From: Puffinus mauretanicus
Lineage: Eukaryota; Chordata; Aves; Procellariiformes; Procellariidae
Assembly: GCA_023333565.1 (NCBI GenBank)
Contig: JAJKFH010004053.1
Span: 4,464,001-4,528,000, forward strand
Length of the DNA: 64,000 nucleotides
Direction: 5' to 3'
Part shown: one piece after another, positions 54,801 to 63,800 of the stretch
Layout of the letters: each line of letters begins with the position of its first letter
Position numbering within the stretch: the first letter of the stretch is position 1
Notes under the pieces: model-generated
Told to the model about the DNA's origin: nothing
Seen by the model: the letters and a program-made list of their open reading frames with translations, nothing else
Database searches by the model: none
Made by a program: the position numbers and the translations under genes

Positions 54801-57800
54801 CAGTTAAGGAATACTAACACTATACACCCACTGTTGTAACAATTTCCCCCTCATCCACAAATGGAACTGGCAACTTTAATATTAGATTTTCTTAAAGAAA
54901 AAACTCAATGTAAAAAAGCAATGCTTGTGCTGCTCTGGTAGAGCTTGACTCAAGGAAGTCTAAAAGACTTGTGACTGGAGACAAAAAGGCTTGGAAAGGA
55001 ATGGGGGAAAAAAAAAAATCTTAAACCAAACCTAGACAATGGAGCCAGTGTTTGCAGCTCACTGTTAAATAACTGGAAGACTAACAGCACCAACACAAAC
55101 CTCATTTTGAAACACAGCTTACTGATGACAACAGGAGCCTAACTGAGGGATTACTGTTACCACAATACAGGAAGACAAATTTATTCCATGGTACTAGGGT
55201 ATCTTCTAGAGGGGAGAAAAATACCAGCTCTCCTACCGCAGGAATTAATGAGTTTGACATATATTCTCAAACTGAAGCATCTGCGTTATGTTTAACACCA
55301 TACAAAATATTTGTCACTGGGAAAGCCAGAAGTTCAACAGATAGCATTCACACACCCACTAAGCACATGGTCTGAAAAACAAATTCAGAAGTAATACTGT
55401 TCAACACTTCAGTTAGCCAGTACAAAAAAAAAGATTAATTTTCTCAATATTTTAACCTTCAAATCAGCAAAGCAACTGCTTTATTGAATTCAAGCATTCA
55501 GTTTGAACATTACAAGCAGTAGTTTGTAAGCAAAATCTGGGTCTCTTCTAACACTCAAATACTAAGATACCCTTCTGTAGAGGAACTTAGCTACTCTTTC
55601 TCTAGAAGCATGAGTTTTCATCAGACGTTCAGCATGCAAAAGGACAGCTTACCAACAATATGAAGTTCTATGGGTGTATGTATTTATTTTTGTAACAGGT
55701 AAGCAGGGAACTAGCAAAATATACTAAGCTATTCAGACCCTTTATAGACCCACGCAGCACAATACATACCCCTTCTTGCTTTGTGAATAGGTTGAGGCAG
55801 TCAGCCAGGGCCTCACATGTTTCCTGGGATACTTCAGAGATCACATCAACTTTCTGCAGGAGGGGAGAAGATATTCCTGAGAGCACAAAAGATTAGTAGC
55901 ATTAGGGGGACATTGTAAACTACAGGATTCTTTTAATTATTTTTTCCTCTAAGTAATAGACATAACATTCATATTCTACAGGAAGGCTGGTGCACTGCAA
56001 GATCTGTGTGAGGAAAGGGCAAGCAAAAGTCGCACTGAGGGAACTCAAGTTCTTTCTTTTGCATCCTTTCCCTAGTACTGGTATAAATGGCACATGAACG
56101 CATTGAGTTTCTCTTTCAGGATGGCTTAGAAAGCAGAGGTAGTAAGCTATGGCAGCGAGAAAAGTGACTAGCAACAATCTCCTTTTAACCTCTTTCTAGA
56201 TTTAAAAGCCTCAGAGTTGCCAGGTGACAGAATTCAAGTACAAAGGATACTGCACTGGTTTAATGTAAGTTAAAGTGAGAAACGTAGCTTTTTTTGCCTT
56301 CTGCCATGGTATTATATAGAAGAGAAAAAGCTTACCACGGTGCAGCTGGAGATTTAGGTTTGAAAAATAGATGGGGAGTTACAAGGACACTGATCAATAA
56401 AAGGGGAAGGAGATCCCATTTTCATGGACTCATCTTCTGGATAAGTCGCACAGCTTACAGAGCAATGCCACTGCACACCCTGACTTCTACGACCATTTAT
56501 AGAAGGGGCTACATGTCTAGAACCAGCAGGAAACCATGATAACCCAATTAGCTGGTGGAAATTATTTAATATTTGAGTTCATCTTTGAAGTTTTGTGATG
56601 TGCAGCAATTCCTCAGAAGTCAAGCAAGCCATTCTCTCAGGAAGCATACTTGTTGCAATTAAAGTAGGTGTTCATTTAGTGGCCACAGACTCCAGGATCA
56701 GTTGACACCATTTAGTAACACAGGTGTTTCAAGTTGATGTTACACCAATAAAGATTAAGAGGTCTGGCAGTGACAGTTCTTGAATTTATTTTGCAACTTA
56801 CACTGCTTGTGGAGGACAAGATACAGTACATATCCACACACTAATTGTTGTCTTTGATACCAAAGCTCACTACTGACTGGAATTAGGAGTCTCTACTTAC
56901 AGCAGCTATCAAGAACAGCTAGCGCCTCTGGAAGGAAGGGCAGCACACTAAGTGCAGGAGCAGAAGACATCTTTATTTGTAATCATATGCATAAATCTCA
57001 CAGATTTAGAATAGCATGTTGAGACAGTTACGGAGAGAATTTTAAATATCAGGTCCCAAGATAGCCATTTTTATATTACTCAAAAGCTTTTAGAAAAAGT
57101 TCCACATGGACGGACTTTTAACTCAGAAATTTGCATTCTTCTGGAGCCAGAGGACTTGAATACATTAAAGATACCACATCAACCCAATGTGAGAACTGGG
57201 AGACCTGCAGCAGTTTTCTCTGTTGAGACCTACCGAGGTTACACATGAACCTGGAAAGAGTTCACTGACCCACCAAGTTAAAAACATTAATTGGGAGGAA
57301 AATAGGAACTTATTACTGCTATTGGCTAAGACTAGCAGTTTCTAGGAAAGAAACAGTATCTGTTTTTGCTTTACTATGGGTTTTGGTTACTCAAGTTGTG
57401 TATTTAAGAAAAAAAAAGTGAATGTCTTTACTGGTTCTTCAGGACAGCAATATGGGGTCAGAGAAACTGCCCCTACATCTACCAAAGGGAATTTATCCAC
57501 CCCATACTAATTTTCAAGAGTTCAGTTTTTGTGAAGAGTTCAGTTTTGTTGTATTATTAATTACAAAGGCTTCCCAAGAAAACACTCATCTGTATTATGA
57601 AACCTTACTTTTCTTTGTGAAATAAGTGCAGTTAGTGCAAGACAGGTTAACATCACACAGTAACTTACCTCAGTGGCTTATGGAGGAAAAGCTGTATTTT
57701 AGACTCCTTTTGGGAAGGCACAGGGATGGAAAAGGAAGAACTTTTTTCCTCCCAAAACGACTATTCTATTACAGACTACGGATTTGTACAGATAAACAAC

Positions 57801-60800
57801 TTGTTCTCTAGTTCGAGCTTCAAAAATTTTAGTCACAATATGTAACTAGGACTCAGCTTCAAAGGAGCAACAGTTGGATGTTTTTACAGAACTCCTTTGT
57901 GTGTTTAATACATTAGCAACTTCTGTACATGTTTAAGGCATTAAATGAAACAAGTTATAGTCTGCAACAGCTTGATGCCTGTGCTATTTTTTGGCAGTTA
58001 TGCTGCAAGAAATCCAGGTACATGTTAATTTAAGAGTTATTATTTAAAATGAAGCCCGAGAAGTTCAAGTCTGGCATAAAACTCATGGCAGAAGTCTGTG
58101 GAATATATCCCATCACACCATGCCTCCAGTTCCTATACAGTTTTGTGATTTCACTTCACATCCTGTTCATCATGCCTCTACTTTCATTGCCTTTCTACTC
58201 ACTACAAGACAAGTTTTTTGAGGGGAAAGCTAGAGAAAGACAGCTAGCTCTTTGTACCTGTCAGGGGACACTTATGCTCCACAATAAGCTACCAACTATA
58301 AATTTTTTTAAAACCTTGAAAGTGAACCCCTATGTTATATTCCTGTGATATGAGTCAGTAAGTACTATATCTAAAGGCAGTTTCACTACATTTACACCCA
58401 CTAACAAAATTTCTTTCAATCAACATACTTATTAGTTGTTTTTCCAAACCTGAAATCTTAATTCTTAGCAATTATTATAATTGAATAATAATTGAATTAT
58501 TATATTTGAATCTTTTTCAAAGAATAAAACAGTCCTGTATTTTCAAGCTCCTGAAAATTTAATTTCAGTGAAATTAAAGCATGTGCTGCTTAAAAGCTTA
58601 AAAGAAAACCAACAGTTGCCTGGTAACAAACTGCATTTTAGAAGAGTAAGTTTTACCTTTTGTAGCATCCAAAGATTTAACCATTGCAAGAAAGTCTGAA
58701 ATCTCTTTACTGAGTCTTTGTTGGCATGCTTGTGCTTTCTGAAAGACAGCAAGGGTAGCTAGTTCAGAAGTGCCTTGTTCTAAGGAAAGTGTATGTTTGT
58801 TCTCTTAACTATACTGAACCTTTTAAATTTGGAGAACATTAAATCTTAACAAAGATTCCCAGTGACAGAGACTGATACATTAAAACTGAAAGAAATTTCT
58901 TGAAGTACCTTCAAAGACACGCAAACAAACAGAATATTTATGCACATTATATTGCTAACTGGCTTTTGTTTAAATTAGCATAGCAAACCAAAGCTCAAAG
59001 CTATGTTCTACGTACCACTTTTGCATTTCCCCCCCTTTTTTATTAAAAAGTTTGAAAACCCAGGAAGAGCCATTGCTTGTTCTTCAACAAACCTAAGGCC
59101 AAAATAAGCAAATGCATAGGTTAACTGATGTGTGGCAAGTACAGCGACCCCAAGATCATATTCCAAGCCTGCATTTGAACTTAGAAACAGTTATTTGTTA
59201 GATAATACCATCTTCTTCTGTAGTTGGGAACTGCCAACAACAGTTATCCTCCCATCTCTGTTCTGCCATGAGCTACTTTGAGTTCTTGTACCAAAAGGTG
59301 TGGTACAAGCCACCTGGAGTTCAGTCACATGAAGATTTTTGCATTGCAGTGTCAACTTTCCCTTAAAGTAAAAGGTTTTAGAAGTGTTTGTAAGGCAAAA
59401 AGCAAGAATCACAGGCTGAGTGCCAGAATTATCAAGGAAAACTCATTTCCATTGCAAGTCTGAACAATCACTGTACATCTAATGTGACCTGAGGTGTTAA
59501 AGGATCATTTCTAAGCCATTTCATTGCCTATTTTACAGAGGTACAGCTCACTGAAGGTTAGCTTTGTTATCCTCCAGTCGTGGTGTCACCAAGTGCACAA
59601 GGCTCCCTCTCCTGGCTGAAAGTCTCAAGCAATTTTCTACCTTGCAGTAGTGCTGGTAAAACTGAAAAACACAACCCTGTAGCTATGATAAACATGCCAT
59701 TTTATGCATACAGTCTGAACAGGAATACATGACAGTAAGCAGTGCAAATATAAGCAACATTTATGCATCCACGGAAAGAAAGAATCATTACTTTCAGCCA
59801 AAAGTACACTAAAGTATTTCAATACAAAACAACTGCCTAGATGCACGAGCCAAATAAGTACTCAGTACATACTTTCAGAGTATCCTGTAGGTCTGTAACA
59901 GATACTGTATCATCATCTTCATCATCACTACTCAACTGTTCCTGTGTGCAGTAATGAGTGCTATATGCAGAGTGGTCTTCTATTGCTTCCAGCCAACTCT
60001 GAACGGAAAAAAACAGTTAATACACATTTCAAAGGTCATCCCCAGAAGGCAACAGCATTGAACAAATTACAATTTTTTATTGATGTGAATAAGATACTCA
60101 TTAGTAAAATGAGACACCTTAATGAGCAGAAAATAGATTGTTAAAATTGTAACTGTATTCTAGGTGAGCTACTCTATGGTCAGAGTGCTATCTAGGACTT
60201 AATTGATCAAACTTTAAGCGCAAATGACACCCACCCCTCAGTCTATCCAAGATCACATTGAAAAGTCGTATCAATTAAGGAAAGACTGCAGGGAATGTAT
60301 TTTGCATCTTTTGGTTTCTATTCAGACAGCAAGGTCTCTGTGACAAAGTCTGCCGCCTTACGCATGACAAACTCTGTGTACAAAACCTCAAGCATTATCA
60401 TAATTAAGAGGTAGATTCTTTTCCTGTTCATAGAATCACAGAGTGGCTGAGGTTGGAAGGGATCTCTGGAGGTCCTCTGGTCCAACCGCCTCTGCTCAAG
60501 CAGGGCCACCCAAGACCATGTCCAGACGGCTTTTGATTATCTTCAAGGATGGAGACTCCACAACTTCTCTGCGCAACCTGTGCCAGTGCTCAGTCACCCT
60601 CACATTTTTTCTTACGTTCAGAGGAAACCTCCTGTGTTTCAGTTTGTGCCTATTGCGTCTTGTCCTGTCACTGGGCACCACTGAAAAGAGCCTCACTCTG
60701 TCCTCTTTGCATCCTCCCTTCAGGTATTTATGTGCATTGACAAGGTCCCCCTGAGCCTTCTCTTCTCCAGGCTGAACAGTCCCAGCTCTCTCAGCCTTTC

Positions 60801-63800
60801 CTAGTATTAGAGATGCTGTGGTCCCTTTAATCATCTTAGTGGCCCTTTGTTGGGCTCTCTTCAGTATGTCCACGTCTCTCTCGTAGTGGAGAGCCCAGAG
60901 CTGGTCACAATGGTCCAGTTGCCTCCACCCCTACTCCATCTCTAATTAGTACACCTATAGAAGTACAACAGTAACTACACTACAAATAGCCCTAAAAAAA
61001 AAAAGTTATTCTCTTGTTTCAGATCCACCTTTTAAGAAAATATAATTTATTAGGTCATCTTGGAGAATGGCTAAGAGTAGAATGTACCACTAAACATTCT
61101 TTTGTTCAGGATAATGAACTATAAAAGAAAGTGCAACAAAAGGAAGTTGCAATAGAAATTTACCACATGGAGAAGTTAAAAAAAAAAAAAAAAAAGGAAG
61201 TTAGACTACAGGGCATGATACAGGCACAGAGCTCGAAAACAAGGTGGCACTAATTTTAAAGAAGAGAATGGCAATCTGTCCATTTTTGCTATTTAGTCTA
61301 CAGTTGTGCTAAAAGATTCAATATATGCACTAATGTTACCAAGTCCTGATCATCAAGATACTGAACCCACTACTAATGCATCCATAGCAAGCAGAATGCA
61401 AATTATTCATTACAGAAGTTATTACATTTTACAGCCTTTGATAAAGAGTCATTATTACCTCTCTAGTTTGAGAAGGAAGGCTATTTTTAGGAATCTTGAA
61501 ACGATGAACAGTGTCATCAAAACATCTGACAGAAAAGAAGCAACTGTCTGTAGATTTTACCTAAAGCAACATGGAGAAAAGACAAAATTAGTATAATGAA
61601 TCAATAAGAAAAGACAAAACTGTTAAGAGTAACCAAGGTAGAGAATTACTCTTAACTCAGAAGTTTTTGCCCCAGTTTTGATGCGAAACAACTATAGTTT
61701 ACAAAAAGCTTGGTCAGAACAGTTTTGCTGTCTTGCACTTTACATGAATAATAACACAGAGGTTCTTTATGTCAGAATTTTGTATTTGCATATATTTGCA
61801 CCACTTGATTCAGACAAAATCTCAGCAATGGTGCAAGACCACCAATATTAAGAAATTTGTAGAAACAGAAAAGCAAGAGTCCCTTTTCATATAGTACTGT
61901 GGTTTAACAGGACTTGTGGCTCCAATCTATAGAGCTAGGACAGGTTAGTTATAGAAGGAAAAGTATGGACATGATCCTAAATGCATTCACACTTCATCTT
62001 CCTGTGTATTATACATGACACCTGGCTTGTCTTTCCTCTGTCCTCTGTTCATCCCTTCCAATTAAGGAAGTTTTCCAAAAGTCACCTTCAGAATTGATAA
62101 ACTGATCTCAGTTGGAGAACTGAAGTTACGCCATCAGTCACAAGTAGCCAGTGACAGCTAGAGGAGGAACTACAGCTTTGCTATTCTGTATCACGTTTGC
62201 ACAAATGAAGAGGCATGCTTTTAGGAAGGCTTATGTTTGTTTAAATCATCATGACTTTGAAAGAAGTGAAGGAGCTTTATGGCCACTTTGCATACAAGAA
62301 TACTTTGCACGAAACACTGGTTCTTGTCAAGCAACAGCACAAGCTTTTCTCCTTTTTTATAACAAAGGCATGGTTACCAACCTAGCTGAAGTATGGAAAA
62401 CCATCATGTAAAAAAAAAAAAACAGTAGTTACAAGTCATTTCACTTCCTACCGTGCAGACAGCTTGTGTTAGATGCTTGCATCCCTGACGATGATCATTA
62501 TTTACTGCATCAGCTCTTTGAAAGAAAGAGAGATTGAATAAATTGAAGATGAGAATTATTTAAATTGCTGATCAGAAATTTAAACACAGAACTTACTGTC
62601 TCCGATACCAGGAAAGGACTCCATGTTCTAGCACTATCCAGTAGAGTTTCCAACCAAAAAATCGTGAGCTCTAAAAAAATTAAAACAAAAGCAAAACAAA
62701 AAAGGCCAAGTAAGGTTAACAGCTGAAGAGTTACTATTCCCAGTAAGTTTGCTAGCTTGAAGACTATTACATAAAACTGGCGGTAATTAGGAAAACATTT
62801 TAGGTTTTACACATCTTGGTGATCACAACAACCTGAGAATACTTTACAATTACAGTGCTATTTTCTTTTTTGGAAATAGCACAAAAGTTTTGTTGAGCCT
62901 GCTATTCTGAAATGTTAAAATGCTGCATTTTTAATATTACAGGGGTTGTTGATCACCACATAATTCTACTTTATAAAATCAAATGAGAAACAAAACACAT
63001 TGAGATATCTAACTACAACATTTTACCTTTCAGAAGCCTTAGTACAAAGTTCTGGTCTAAAAACAGTTCCTTATGTTACAATTTTGAGTGAATACATAGG
63101 AAAATTTACACTGAAGAAAACTTCAAAGAGTCTTCAAAGATTTCATTAAGGAACATAAAAATTAAGCATTCATGTAGAGGATGGAGAAAACTTTTTTTTT
63201 TTAACATGGGGAAAAAAGAAGATTCACCTGAGTATCAGAGCAAAACAAGCTTTTAACAAGCATTTGACTGATATCTTCCCTCTAAGTTTTAAAATATCCA
63301 GAAGAAGGTGAACTTGTGGCAAAATATTAGTTATAGATTATTAGGGAGTAAGCCATCTATTCGGGGGAAAAAAAAAACAAACAAAAAACCAAACACACAC
63401 ACACACCACATTTTGCCCACCACACAGACAAGGCACAAAACCTTACCACAGTGAAGCTTTGCCACAAAAATTACTAAGAAATGAAGAGAGATTTTAGGGA
63501 CTGAGATTAAGATCAGAGTGCCATGAATCGAGCAACTGCTCCACTCAGCCAGCCCATCTATAATTTATCCAATATACCAGATTAAAGTCAAGTCATTTAA
63601 CAAATGTATTATTGAAAAGCTCCCTCATTCATCTACTCACTTAAGTACAGAAAATAACATACTTCGAGATCTTATAAGCTATTGTAGAACAGGAAATGAG
63701 ACATACCTTCCATAGCAGACCTTCGTATCGTCTCAGGGGTTTGTTGATAACCTGCATAGAAATTAAAGCTTTTGCAGGAATAGCTTCAACTAGACAGCCT

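Larger units (their letters stand above)
34648..55769 (-). other. OSBPL1A large intron (21 kb) with internal CpG island
   Basis: The longest intron in the window separates the PH/helical exons from the FFAT and ORD exons. It contains the CpG island (52560-53450), a CR1 copy (45650-46009), a 42-bp T-rich run (39361-39402), G/T and A/C low-complexity tracts (45036-45119, 51755-51828), a GA repeat (47625-47640) and a small perfect hairpin (36887-36911). No coding exon with ORP similarity was found in it. Confidence 0.7.

Noticed and set aside
60443..60754. 103-codon plus-strand frame
   Set aside because: It is antisense to the minus-oriented CR1 copy, whose true frame is on the other strand.
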